Positions 7,231-15,362 of a stretch of 20,768 nt of DNA are shown here, piece by piece (position 1 is the first letter of the stretch; every line of letters begins with the position of its first letter). This DNA is from JALOLG01 sp035557475. Its GTDB lineage: Bacteria; Actinomycetota; Acidimicrobiia; Acidimicrobiales; Ilumatobacteraceae. The stretch is taken from assembly GCA_035557475.1 (NCBI GenBank), contig DATMDV010000487.1, forward strand, positions 1 to 20,768. The letters are read 5' to 3'. Position numbers and translations under genes: made by a program. Below the pieces are notes generated by a model, which saw only the letters and a list, made by a program, of their open reading frames with translations, was not told the origin of the DNA and searched no databases.

Positions 7231-7283
7231 CCGTTCTGTCTGCTTCATCCGAGCCCACGGGCAATCTGAGGCAGACAGAACGG
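7231..7283 (+). repeat. 53-bp palindromic repeat, copy 1
   Basis: The 17-base arms CCGTTCTGTCTGCTTCA and TGAGGCAGACAGAACGG flank a 19-base centre. All positions pair except one, which in plus-strand RNA is a U-G wobble. The same element with the same length occurs at 16980-17032, matching in 33 of 34 arm positions and 14 of 19 centre positions. It lies 7 bases after the acyl-CoA synthetase stop and just before the phosphodiesterase gene. It could end transcription, but no T-tract follows, so a REP-like or mobile palindromic element is equally possible. Confidence 0.9.
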
Positions 7284-7290
7284 TGGGGTG

Positions 7291-7296
7291 GATACT
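7291..7296 (+). promoter_or_regulatory. Putative -10 box (GATACT) of the phosphodiesterase gene
   Basis: GATACT matches the TATACT-type -10 sequence at five of six positions and ends 6 bases before GTG 7303, consistent with a leaderless transcript that begins just after the upstream palindromic repeat. Confidence 0.35.
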
Positions 7297-7302
7297 GGTG
7301 GG

Positions 7303-8076
7303 GTGCCGAAGTCGTCGATCCCGTTCCTGGACTGGCCGGGTCCGCTCGCCTTCGCCCATCGGGGTGGGGCGAGCGAGGCGCCCGAGAACACGCTGCCGGC
7401 GTTCGAGCGGGCGGTCGAGCTCGGCTACACGTACCTCGAGACCGACGTGCACGTCACGTCCGACGGCGTGCTCGTCGCGTTTCACGACACCGACCTGAGC
7501 CGCACGTGCGGTCGACCGGGAATCATCACCCAGCTGCCGTGGTCCGACGTGTCGACGGCGCGCGTCAGCGGCCGCGAGCCGATCCCGCTGATGGAGCAAC
7601 TGCTCGAGGCGTTCCCCGATGCCCGGTTCAACATCGACTGCAAGTCCAACGCCGCCGTCAACGCACTGGTGTCGGTCGTCAAGCGCACGAACAGCCGCCA
7701 CCGCGTCTGCCTCAGCGCGTTCGACGACCGACGCTTGATCCGGCTCCGCGCCGCGCTCGGACCGCGCGTCTGCACGAGTCTGGGGCCGGCGCAGATCGCC
7801 GCCCTGCGATTCCTCGGCCGCACCGCCGGCGGCGGCGGTGCCGCACAGGTCCCGGTGCGACAGGGTCCCGTGACACTCGTCGACGAGCGCTTCGTGGGCG
7901 GCGCCCACCGGCGCGGGCTCCAGGTCCACGTGTGGACGATCGACGACGCCGACGAGATGCGGCGGCTGCTCGACATCGGCGTCGACGGCCTGATGACCGA
8001 CCGGCCCGCCGTGCTCCGAGACGTGCTCGTCGAGCGCGGTGAGTGGAACGGCCCGGTGACCGGGCCTGGTGAGTGA
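7303..8076 (+). CDS. Glycerophosphodiester phosphodiesterase
   Basis: The 257-residue product has the hallmarks of the GDPD family, which hydrolyses glycerophosphodiesters to glycerol-3-phosphate and an alcohol with a divalent metal. FAHRGG gives H19 and R20, APENTLPAF the conserved substrate-binding segment, YLETDVHVTSDGVLVAFHD gives E46, D48 and H61, and the C-terminal half has VHVWTIDDADEM and GVDGLMTDRPAVL. No signal peptide or membrane segment is present, so it is probably cytoplasmic. GTG 7303 is chosen over the in-frame GTG 7288, which lies only five bases past the palindromic repeat; the GATACT hexamer 6 bases upstream supports 7303. It is followed 31 bp later by the transporter operon, with a hairpin at its own 3' end. 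A link to lipid turnover is a family expectation. Confidence 0.93.
   Translation: MPKSSIPFLDWPGPLAFAHRGGASEAPENTLPAFERAVELGYTYLETDVHVTSDGVLVAFHDTDLSRTCGRPGIITQLPWSDVSTARVSGREPIPLMEQLLEAFPDARFNIDCKSNAAVNALVSVVKRTNSRHRVCLSAFDDRRLIRLRAALGPRVCTSLGPAQIAALRFLGRTAGGGGAAQVPVRQGPVTLVDERFVGGAHRRGLQVHVWTIDDADEMRRLLDIGVDGLMTDRPAVLRDVLVERGEWNGPVTGPGE
8050..8066 (+). terminator. GC-rich hairpin at the 3' end of the phosphodiesterase gene
   Basis: GGCCCGGTGACCGGGCC is a perfect 7-bp stem with a 3-base loop, ending 8 bases before the stop codon at 8074-8076. It is GC-rich but has no following T-run, so it could be a weak terminator, an mRNA-stabilising hairpin, or coincidence within Gly-Pro codons. Confidence 0.3.
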
Positions 8077-8092
8077 CATGGCTTGAACCGAC

Positions 8093-8098
8093 TACGTT
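8093..8098 (+). promoter_or_regulatory. Putative -10 box (TACGTT) of the Liv-type operon
   Basis: TACGTT fits TANNNT and ends 9 bases before ATG 8108 in the 31-bp gap after the phosphodiesterase gene. No Shine-Dalgarno site is visible, matching the leaderless pattern at other genes in this window. Confidence 0.35.
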
Positions 8099-8107
8099 CG
8101 CCCAGCA

Positions 8108-10108
8108 ATGGGGGAACGGTTCGCGCGGGTCGTCGCGGCCGCGACCAACGGCCGAGTGGCGCGGTGGATCCCAGCCGTCGGCTTGGTGACCGTCCAGTTG
8201 ATCTTCTTCCAGGTGCCGGCCGGGGCTTGGATCCGTGGCGTCGTGATCGGGATGCTGACCGCCCTGCTCGCGATCGGACTGGCGCTCGTCTACCGAGCGA
8301 CCCGGATCGTGAACTTCGCCCAAGCCGACCTCGGCTTCCTCCCGGTGTCGCTCGTGATCGGCCTCGTCGTGTTCTGGGGCTGGCCGTGGGGTGTCGGCCT
8401 CGTCGCCGGCGTGCTCGGCGCGATCGTGCTGGGTGCGGTCGTCGAGTTCGCGTTCATCCGGCGCTTCCGGCACGCGTCACGGCTCGTGTTGACCGTGGCG
8501 ACGATCGGGATCACGCAGCTGCTGGCCGTCGGCGCGCTGCTGATGCCGCGGTGGTGGGGCCAGCGGCCGACGTCGCAGCGGATCCCGGCGCCGTTCGACA
8601 CGACCGTCACGATCGGTACGTTCGTGTTGGGCGCCAACGACCTCATCGCGCTGGTCGTCGCTCCACTGGCCATGGCGGCCGTCGCGATCTTCCTCGACCG
8701 GACGCGACTCGGCACCGCGATCCGCGCCACCGCCGAGCGGTCCGATCGGGCGGCGATGCTCGGCATCCCGGTCAGCCGGCTGGCGACGCTGACGTGGGTC
8801 GTGGCGAGCCTGCTCTCATTCGTCGCCTTGTTCCTCCGGGCCGGCATCCTCGGGGTGCCGTGGGGCACGGCGATCGGCGCCACCGCGCTCATCCCTGCCA
8901 TCGCCGCGCTGGCGATCGGCCAACTCCGCGACCTCCCTGCAATCGCGGTCACCGCCGTCGCCCTCGGCGTGCTCGAGTACGGCGTCGCATGGAACGCGTC
9001 GAGCCCGCTCCTCATCGCGCCGATCATCGGTGCCGCGGTCTTCGTGACGCTGCTCACCCGGCACGTCCAGGTGGGACGTTCGGACGTGTCGGAGACGTCG
9101 TCGTGGCGGCTCGCCGAGGAGATCCGAGCGGTCACGGTCTCGGGCACTGCCGGCCTTCGTTGGAGACGGATCCGGCTGGCGTCGTGGATCGTGCTCGTCG
9201 TGCTCGCAGTCGGCCTGCCGGCGGTGTTGCGCGTCGACCAGACCATCAAGGCCACCGCCGTCATCGCCTTCGCACTGGCCTGCGTCTCGCTCGTGGTGCT
9301 GTCGGGTTGGGCGGGTCAGATCTCACTCGGCCAGGTGGCATTCTTCGCGATCGGCGCGGCGACGTCCGCCTCGGCCACGAGTCGCTGGCACGTCGATCTC
9401 ACGCTCGCGCTGCTGGTGGGCGGCGCCACCGGGTCGATCGCGGCGCTCGCGGTCGGGCTTCCGGCGTTGCGCCTGCAGGGCTTGTACCTCGCGGTCACGT
9501 CGCTGGTGTTCGCGGTGACCGTGACCGCCTGGCTCCTCAACGAGCGGTTCTTCGAGTGGGTGCCGAGCGATCGGATCGAACGACCCCCGCTGTTCGGCCG
9601 GATCAGCATCGACGACGCCACGCCGTACTACCTCTATTCGCTCGCCGTCCTCGCCGTCGTCGCCGTCGTGCTCCGCCGGCTTCGGGTGAGCGCCATCGGT
9701 CGGGCGATCATCGCCGTGCGCGACAACGAACCGGCCGCGGCGGCGTTCGCGATCGGCACCGTGCGCGTCAAGCTCACCGCGTTCGCGATCTCGGGCGGCG
9801 TCGCCGGCGTCGGAGGTGCGCTGTTCGTGCACCTCAACCAGAGCTTCGACCTCGCCAGCTACGACGCGGGTGAGAGCCTCGACGTGTTCGTCGCGTCGGT
9901 CGTCGGCGGCCTCGGGTCGTTGGCGGGAGCGGTGCTCGGGGCACTGTTCCTGTGGGGCATCCGGTGGTTCGTCCCCGCCAACGAGTGGCGGTTCCTCGCC
10001 TCGGCCTCGGGGGTGTTGCTGGTCCTGCTGCTGCTCCCCGGTGGGCTGGTTGGCCTGCTCGCACGCGTGCGCGACCAGCTCGTCGCCACCTTGGGAGATC
10101 ACGAGTGA
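8108..10108 (+). CDS. Fused LivH-LivM branched-chain-type ABC permease
   Basis: At 666 residues this is twice a normal Liv permease and joins both membrane subunits in one chain. The N-terminal half (about 25-325) is LivH-like, with LALVYRATRIVNFAQADLG (residues 58-76) and the cytoplasmic coupling loop GTAIRATAERSDRAAMLGI. A linker (about 325-355) leads to a LivM-like half with LSGWAGQISLGQ at 398-409, LPALRLQGLYLAV and the loop GRAIIAVRDNEPAAAAFAI from residue 531. Multiple hydrophobic helices are present in each half. Its stop overlaps the next gene's start in GTGA, so the two are translationally coupled. Liv-type permeases import amino acids, amides, urea or acyl compounds; nothing here fixes the substrate. 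Confidence 0.93.
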   Translation: MGERFARVVAAATNGRVARWIPAVGLVTVQLIFFQVPAGAWIRGVVIGMLTALLAIGLALVYRATRIVNFAQADLGFLPVSLVIGLVVFWGWPWGVGLVAGVLGAIVLGAVVEFAFIRRFRHASRLVLTVATIGITQLLAVGALLMPRWWGQRPTSQRIPAPFDTTVTIGTFVLGANDLIALVVAPLAMAAVAIFLDRTRLGTAIRATAERSDRAAMLGIPVSRLATLTWVVASLLSFVALFLRAGILGVPWGTAIGATALIPAIAALAIGQLRDLPAIAVTAVALGVLEYGVAWNASSPLLIAPIIGAAVFVTLLTRHVQVGRSDVSETSSWRLAEEIRAVTVSGTAGLRWRRIRLASWIVLVVLAVGLPAVLRVDQTIKATAVIAFALACVSLVVLSGWAGQISLGQVAFFAIGAATSASATSRWHVDLTLALLVGGATGSIAALAVGLPALRLQGLYLAVTSLVFAVTVTAWLLNERFFEWVPSDRIERPPLFGRISIDDATPYYLYSLAVLAVVAVVLRRLRVSAIGRAIIAVRDNEPAAAAFAIGTVRVKLTAFAISGGVAGVGGALFVHLNQSFDLASYDAGESLDVFVASVVGGLGSLAGAVLGALFLWGIRWFVPANEWRFLASASGVLLVLLLLPGGLVGLLARVRDQLVATLGDHE

Positions 10109-13056
10109 GCGCAGTCACGCGATTCGCCCGCGGCGTGCGACACCCCGGCCGCTGGCTGCGTGACGTGTGCGGCGGCGAGCCCGTCTATCCGCTGGCGATC
10201 CTGTTCGGGCTCAACGCGGTCGACGAGCTCGACCGGACGGCGTTCGGGATCCTGCTGCCCGAGATCCGCGACGCGTTCGACCTCGACCTGACGACGACGC
10301 TGGCGTTCGTGGCCGCGGTGACGATCGCCGCGCTCGCGCTCCAGGTGCCGATCGCCCAGTTGGCCGACCGCCGGCCGCGACTTCCGCTGATGATCGTCGG
10401 CGCGGTGTGCTGGGCGCTGTTCGCCGGCCTGACCGGCTTTGCGACCACGCTGTGGGTGCTGGGGATCGCCCGCTCGGGATCGGCCGTCGGCAAGGCCGTG
10501 ATCGACCCGACCCACAACTCGCTGCTCGCCGACTACTACCCGCTGGCGACGCGCAGTCGCGTGTACAGCACGCACCGCGCCGCCAACGCCGTGGGTGCGT
10601 TCGTCGGGCCGCTCGTGGCAGGGCTCCTGGCCTTCCAGTTCGGATGGCGGTTGCCGTTCGTCGTGTTCGTCGCGCCGACGCTCGTGTTCGCCTACCTCGC
10701 CCTCCGACTCCGCGAACCGGTGCGCGGGCGCTGGGAACGCGAGGCGATGGGCGCGACCGCTGACGTCGTGCTCACCGAGGAGACACCTCCATCGTTTGCG
10801 GAGAGCTGGCGCACGGTGCAGAGGATCCCGACGCTGCGGCGGGTGTGGGCGTCACTACCGTTCCTCGCCGTCAGCCTCGTGGGGTTCACGGCTCTCGCCG
10901 CGTTGCTGTACGAGCAGGAGTTCGACCTCGACGAGCGTGCTCGCGGTATTGCGTTTGCGATCGCCGAACCGTTTCAGCTGGTCGGCCTCGTCGTCGGTGC
11001 GAGGATCGCGACCAAGCGATACGCCGCCGACTTCGCCGGGCTGATCCGCTTCGTGTCGTGGGGCGCGCTCGCCGCAGCCGGGTGCTCGGCGCTCTTCGCC
11101 GTCGCACCCAACCGCGTAGTGGCCGTCGTCGTCAACTGCGCGATTTCGGCATTGCTCGCCGTCGTGGCCCCCGGCATCCTCACCGTGTTGTCGTTCGCCA
11201 TCCCGCCGCGGGCGCGCGCGACGGGGTTCTCGGTGGCATCGCTGTGGATCATCCCCGGTCTGTTGATCCTGCCGCTCATCGGGTGGATCGCCGACCGGTG
11301 GTCGATCCGGATCGGCATGCTCGTGATGCTCCCCGCGTTCGTCGTGGGTGCGCTCGTGCTGCGCAGCTCCCACCGGATCATCGACGCCGACGTCGCCCAG
11401 GTCTGGCGCGCTGCCGCGGCTCGTTCCGAGGCGCTGTACGAGCGTCGGCAAGGACGCTCCGACCTGCTCATCGTCCGCGGCCTGGAGGCCGGGTACGGCG
11501 GCCGGACCATCATCCACGGCATCGACCTCGATCTGCGAGAGGGCGAGATCGTCGCCCTGCTGGGCACGAACGGCGCCGGGAAGAGCACGCTGCTCAGATC
11601 GATCAGCGGGGTGGTCGAGGCCGATCGCGGAGCCGTGGTGTTGGACGGCCGCGACATCACCCACGCGCCACCGAACGAGATCGCCGACCTGGGCGTGGTC
11701 CAACTCCCCGGCGGCGCCGGGGTGTTCGGCGGGCTCACCGTCGCCGAGAACCTCGACCTCGCCAGGTGGACGAGACGCGAGCAGGGCCCTGGTGCGGGCG
11801 AGCAGCCCGACGCGCTCGAGATGTTCCCGGTCCTTGCCAAGTTCCTCCAGAGTCCGGCCGCCAACCTCTCCGGCGGACAGCAGCAGATGCTCGCGCTGGC
11901 AATGTGCCTCGAGAGCAGGCCCCGCGTCCTTCTCGTCGACGAGCTCTCCCTCGGTCTCGCCCCGGTAGTCGTGGCCGAGATGCTGCCCGTCCTCCGCCGG
12001 CTGGCCGACGACGGGGTGGCCATCATCGTGGTCGAGCAGAGCGTGAACCTCGCCCTCGAGATCGCCGACCGGGCGTACTTCATGGAGCGCGGCGAGATCC
12101 GCTTCAACGGTCCGACTCGCGAGCTGCTCGACCGGCCGGACCTGCTGCGCTCGGTCTTCCTCGCGAGTGCCGCCGCCGATTCCAGTCGCCCCCACGACGA
12201 TGCCGCCGAACGGGACGATGCGACGTCGCCGGCAGCCGACGCCGTGCTCGAGGTCTCGGGCCTCCGTGTGCGGTTCGGCGGGGTCCAAGCAGTCGCCGAC
12301 CTCTCGCTCGCGGTGCACGCGCGGGAGATCGTCGGGTTGATCGGGCCGAACGGCGCCGGCAAGACGACGTTGTTCGATCTGATCTCGGGTTTCACACCGG
12401 CCGACGGAGGCCGGATCGCGCTCCACGGATCCGACATCAGCGACCTCTCCGCACCCGCTCGTGCCAACCGCGGGCTCGGTCGCTCGTTCCAGAGCGCCCG
12501 GATGTTCCCAGAGTTGACCGTGAGCGAGAACCTCTCCGTTGCCCAGCACCGCTGGATCGACCTCCACGGCGTCGCGACCGCTGCCCTCCACCTCCCCCGG
12601 GCGTTCGACTCCGAGGAGGCGATCGCCGGCCGCACGGCCGAGTTGGTCGAGCTCCTCGGACTTTCGCAGTACCGTCATCACGTGGTCCGCGAACTGTCGA
12701 CCGGGACCCGGCGGGTCGTCGACCTGGCATGCCTCGTGGCCCACCGGCCGACGGTGATCCTGCTCGACGAGCCGACCGCCGGCATCGCCCAGCGTGAGGT
12801 CGAGGCGCTCGCGCCCGTCGTGCGCCGGCTGCGCGACGACATGGGCGCCAGCTTGTTCGTGATCGACCACGACCTGCCGTTCCTCACCGAGATCAGCGAC
12901 CGCCTGGTCGCCATGGACCGCGGGCACGTCATCGCCGACGGCACGGCCCACGAAGTTCTCGCCGACGCGGCGGTGGTCGAGTCGTACCTCGGCCGGACAG
13001 TCGCCGCTGTCGCCCGCTCCGGCGCGACCACACCGCCGGACGGAGCGGCGCGCTGA
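10105..13056 (+). CDS. MFS-LivF-LivG triple fusion transport protein
   Basis: A 983-residue protein with three domains. Residues 1 to about 425 are a major facilitator-type membrane domain (LNAVDELDRTAFGILLPEI, loop 2-3 motif QLADRRPR, DYYPLATRSRVYS). Residues about 453-690 are a LivF-like ATPase: Walker A GTNGAGKS (487-494), LSGGQ (588-592), Walker B VLLVDELSLGLAP with D612/E613, and VVEQ in the H-loop place. Residues about 714-965 are a LivG-like ATPase: Walker A GPNGAGKT (747-754), a divergent signature LSTGTRR (864-870), Walker B D888/E889 and switch H922. GTG 10105 is supported by GGGAG upstream and the 4-base overlap with the permease gene. It would energise the LivHM permease; the role of the MFS part is unknown. 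It is not a frameshift artefact, since one continuous frame spans all domains. Confidence 0.93.
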   Translation: MSAVTRFARGVRHPGRWLRDVCGGEPVYPLAILFGLNAVDELDRTAFGILLPEIRDAFDLDLTTTLAFVAAVTIAALALQVPIAQLADRRPRLPLMIVGAVCWALFAGLTGFATTLWVLGIARSGSAVGKAVIDPTHNSLLADYYPLATRSRVYSTHRAANAVGAFVGPLVAGLLAFQFGWRLPFVVFVAPTLVFAYLALRLREPVRGRWEREAMGATADVVLTEETPPSFAESWRTVQRIPTLRRVWASLPFLAVSLVGFTALAALLYEQEFDLDERARGIAFAIAEPFQLVGLVVGARIATKRYAADFAGLIRFVSWGALAAAGCSALFAVAPNRVVAVVVNCAISALLAVVAPGILTVLSFAIPPRARATGFSVASLWIIPGLLILPLIGWIADRWSIRIGMLVMLPAFVVGALVLRSSHRIIDADVAQVWRAAAARSEALYERRQGRSDLLIVRGLEAGYGGRTIIHGIDLDLREGEIVALLGTNGAGKSTLLRSISGVVEADRGAVVLDGRDITHAPPNEIADLGVVQLPGGAGVFGGLTVAENLDLARWTRREQGPGAGEQPDALEMFPVLAKFLQSPAANLSGGQQQMLALAMCLESRPRVLLVDELSLGLAPVVVAEMLPVLRRLADDGVAIIVVEQSVNLALEIADRAYFMERGEIRFNGPTRELLDRPDLLRSVFLASAAADSSRPHDDAAERDDATSPAADAVLEVSGLRVRFGGVQAVADLSLAVHAREIVGLIGPNGAGKTTLFDLISGFTPADGGRIALHGSDISDLSAPARANRGLGRSFQSARMFPELTVSENLSVAQHRWIDLHGVATAALHLPRAFDSEEAIAGRTAELVELLGLSQYRHHVVRELSTGTRRVVDLACLVAHRPTVILLDEPTAGIAQREVEALAPVVRRLRDDMGASLFVIDHDLPFLTEISDRLVAMDRGHVIADGTAHEVLADAAVVESYLGRTVAAVARSGATTPPDGAAR

Positions 13057-13101
13057 TCTGATCACGCGATCGCCCAATGCCCCATCCGCCGCCCATCGAC
13101 C

Positions 13102-13106
13102 CGGAG
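13102..13106 (+). promoter_or_regulatory. Strong Shine-Dalgarno site of the substrate-binding protein gene
   Basis: GGAGG lies 7 bases before ATG 13114 and fixes that start. It is one of the few strong ribosome binding sites in the window, as expected for an internal operon gene that must be translated from a long message. Confidence 0.7.
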
Positions 13107-13113
13107 GTCCATC

Positions 13114-14925
13114 ATGCTGCCGGCAAGCTCCAGCAACCGCCCTGATCGCGAGGCATCGACCCGCCGCAACCTACGCCGGTGGGGACCTGTCGCGTTGTTG
13201 GTCACGGTGGCGCTGGTCGTGGGCGGGATCCTGCTGTTCGACGACGACGCCGATGCGCCCGAGGAGATCGCCGGTCTCGACAGCACGACGCCTGTGGCGA
13301 CGGACGGCGTGGCGACGCCGGCGACCCAGCCGGTGCCGACCGAGCCGGAGACGTCGACGGCTCCGGCGACGGTTGCGACCGATGCATCGACGCCAGTGGA
13401 CGTGCCCGACGTGTTGTCGTTCAGTGCAGCGGAAGCGACTGGAATCGACGTCGAGTGGGGCGAGCGTTGCGACACGACGACCGGTCGGCTGGCCGTCGTC
13501 GACTACTTCGCATCCGAGTGCTACGCACCGTTCACCGGCGACAACGGCGGCGAGACCGAACAGGGGGTAACGGCCGACACGGTCAAGATCGTGCTCTACC
13601 AGGGTCCGGAAGACGACTTCATCATCCGCTACATCACGGACGCGCTGGCGATCGACGAGACCAACGAGCAGGAGGCCGACACCGTCAGGGGCATGATCGA
13701 CTACTTCGAGGCCTACTACGAGACCTACGGCCGTTCCGTCGAGCTGATCATCTACGAGAGCTCCGGCATCGCCAACGACGAGGTGGCCGCCCGCGCCGAC
13801 GCGGTGCGGATCGCGGAGGAGATCCAACCGTTCATGGTGTGGGATGGGCCGGATCTCACCAGTGCCTTCGCCGACGAGCTGGCGGCGCGCGGTGTGCTGT
13901 GCCTCGCCTGCACTCCGTCCCAGCCACCCGACTGGTACGACGAGCGCGAACCGTTCGTGTGGGGAATCGACGCCGGCGGTCATCAGAAGCAGAGCCACGC
14001 GGCCGAACTGGTCCTCAAGCAGCTCGCCGGCAAGCCCGCCGAGTTCGGCGGCCCCGACGTCAGCACCACGGAACGGGTCTTCGGCCTGTTGTACGTCGAG
14101 TCGAGCCCCAACTCGAAGCCCCAGGCCGACGAGCTCGTCGCCACGCTCGCCGCCGGCGGCGTGGACGTCGTCGAGTCCGTCTCCTACGTGCTCGACCCGA
14201 CGACGATCCAGCAGACCGCGTCGCAGGCGATCGCCAGGCTCAAGGCCGCCGGGGTCACCACGGTGTTGTTGAACACCGACCCGATCGCACCCCGTGACTT
14301 CACCCGCGAGGCGACCGCCCAGCAGTACTTCCCGGAGTGGTTGCTGGCCGCCGTCGTCCTCACCGACACCACCGCGTTCGCGAGGACCTACGACCAGGAG
14401 CAGTGGGCGCACGCCTTCGGTGCCACCGCCCTCGCCGCACGGATCGTCCCCGAGAACAGCGGTTACTACCGGCTGTACCAATGGTTCAACGGCGAGCCAC
14501 CCCCGGCGCCCGATCAGATCGGTGTGCTGGCGCCGTTCCCGGCCGTGTTCTTCGGCGTGCTGCAAGACGTCGGGCCGGACCTGACGCGCGAGGCCTGGGC
14601 CCAGGCGTTGCGGGACGACATCGAGACGATCCCCGCCATCACCCAGCCGTACCTCTCGTGGGGCGGTCCCGACCTGTGGCCATACGTCGATCACAGCGGC
14701 ATCGACGACGCGACGCTCATCTGGTGGGATCCGGCGGCGACGGGACCCGATGAGATCCGTCGCGACGGCACCGGGATGTGGCAGTACGCCGACGGTGGCG
14801 CCCGGTTCCTACCGGGTGAGTGGCCGGCGGATTCGAACCTGTTCGACGCCGGGTCATCGGTCTCGATCTTCGAGAGCCCACCACCCGAGGAGGCCCCGCC
14901 CGACTACCCGAGCCCGGCCGACTGA
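13114..14925 (+). CDS. Membrane-anchored Liv-type substrate-binding protein
   Basis: The 603-residue product is the likely solute receptor of the Liv-type operon. A basic N-terminus (RRNLRRW) precedes one hydrophobic helix at about 24-42 that lacks a lipobox cysteine, so it looks like a signal anchor instead of a lipoprotein. Residues 43-100 are an acidic then Thr/Pro/Ala-rich linker. The periplasmic-binding type I fold begins near residue 150 (GVTADTVKIVLYQGP), preceded by a cysteine pair C119/C136 likely to form a disulfide. Later landmarks are VRGMIDYFEAYYETYGR, TERVFGLLYVESSPNSK and AIARLKAAGVTTVLL. The C-terminus is Pro/Glu-rich. At 603 residues it is much longer than LivK-type receptors. 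It follows the fusion ATPase by 57 bp and has its own strong ribosome binding site. The ligand is unknown. Confidence 0.88.
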   Translation: MLPASSSNRPDREASTRRNLRRWGPVALLVTVALVVGGILLFDDDADAPEEIAGLDSTTPVATDGVATPATQPVPTEPETSTAPATVATDASTPVDVPDVLSFSAAEATGIDVEWGERCDTTTGRLAVVDYFASECYAPFTGDNGGETEQGVTADTVKIVLYQGPEDDFIIRYITDALAIDETNEQEADTVRGMIDYFEAYYETYGRSVELIIYESSGIANDEVAARADAVRIAEEIQPFMVWDGPDLTSAFADELAARGVLCLACTPSQPPDWYDEREPFVWGIDAGGHQKQSHAAELVLKQLAGKPAEFGGPDVSTTERVFGLLYVESSPNSKPQADELVATLAAGGVDVVESVSYVLDPTTIQQTASQAIARLKAAGVTTVLLNTDPIAPRDFTREATAQQYFPEWLLAAVVLTDTTAFARTYDQEQWAHAFGATALAARIVPENSGYYRLYQWFNGEPPPAPDQIGVLAPFPAVFFGVLQDVGPDLTREAWAQALRDDIETIPAITQPYLSWGGPDLWPYVDHSGIDDATLIWWDPAATGPDEIRRDGTGMWQYADGGARFLPGEWPADSNLFDAGSSVSIFESPPPEEAPPDYPSPAD

Positions 14926-15356
14926 TCGGCCCGCGCCCGGCCGGCGGGAATCAGCGCGACGAGCGTGCCGGCGAGCATGACCACCGCACCGGCGAGCGTG
15001 ACGATCCATCCGAAGCGGATCCGCAGCAGGCCGGTCGACGGAGCCAACCGCACCGTCAGGGCGACCGCCGCGGCGTAGACCGCACCGGTCACCGAGAGTG
15101 CCAGCCCGACGACTCGTCGTCGCCACCACATCGCGACCGGGCCGGTGACGACGAGCAGCGGCATCAGCGGCCAGGCCCGCAGGGCGACTCCGACAGGCCC
15201 CGATTCGGCGAAGCCGAGGCGGTCGACGAGATCGATCACCTCGTAGCTCGACCGATCCACGCTCCCCGAGGCCACCCAGGGGCACAACGACCCGATGATC
15301 GTCACCAGCGCCCCGATCGTCAGCACGACGTGGGCCGAGTCACGCCGAACGATCAC
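14904..15356 (-). CDS. Small multi-pass membrane protein, function unknown
   Basis: The 150-residue product starts at GTG 15356 and has four hydrophobic stretches: about 8-27 (VVLTIGALVTIIGSLCPWVA), 60-77 (AWPLMPLLVVTGPVAMWW), 83-104 and 115-137. The extracytoplasmic loop after the first helix carries GSVDRSSYEVIDLVDRLGF. I recognise no family. A TACGCT hexamer ends 6 bases before the GTG, supporting this start. Its 3' end overlaps that of the substrate-binding protein gene by 22 bp in convergent orientation, and it is divergent from the gamma-glutamyltransferase gene. The clean hydrophobicity pattern supports a real gene. Confidence 0.75.
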   Translation of the reverse strand: MIVRRDSAHVVLTIGALVTIIGSLCPWVASGSVDRSSYEVIDLVDRLGFAESGPVGVALRAWPLMPLLVVTGPVAMWWRRRVVGLALSVTGAVYAAAVALTVRLAPSTGLLRIRFGWIVTLAGAVVMLAGTLVALIPAGRARADQSAGLG

Positions 15357-15362
15357 GCGACC

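Noticed and set aside
7231..7283. The palindromic repeat as a classical Rho-independent terminator
   Set aside because: The stem is long enough but no T-tract follows, and the conserved loop and duplication fit a repeat family better; the terminator role is left open.
10855..13077. A 740-codon minus-strand open frame opposite the MFS-LivF-LivG gene
   Set aside because: It is the antisense shadow of the ATPase domains; it lacks any motif, while the plus strand carries all Walker and signature motifs in one frame.
14904..14925. Convergent overlap as a sign that one of the two genes is false
   Set aside because: Both genes show strong features (binding-protein fold, four membrane helices), and a 22-bp tail overlap is common in compact genomes.
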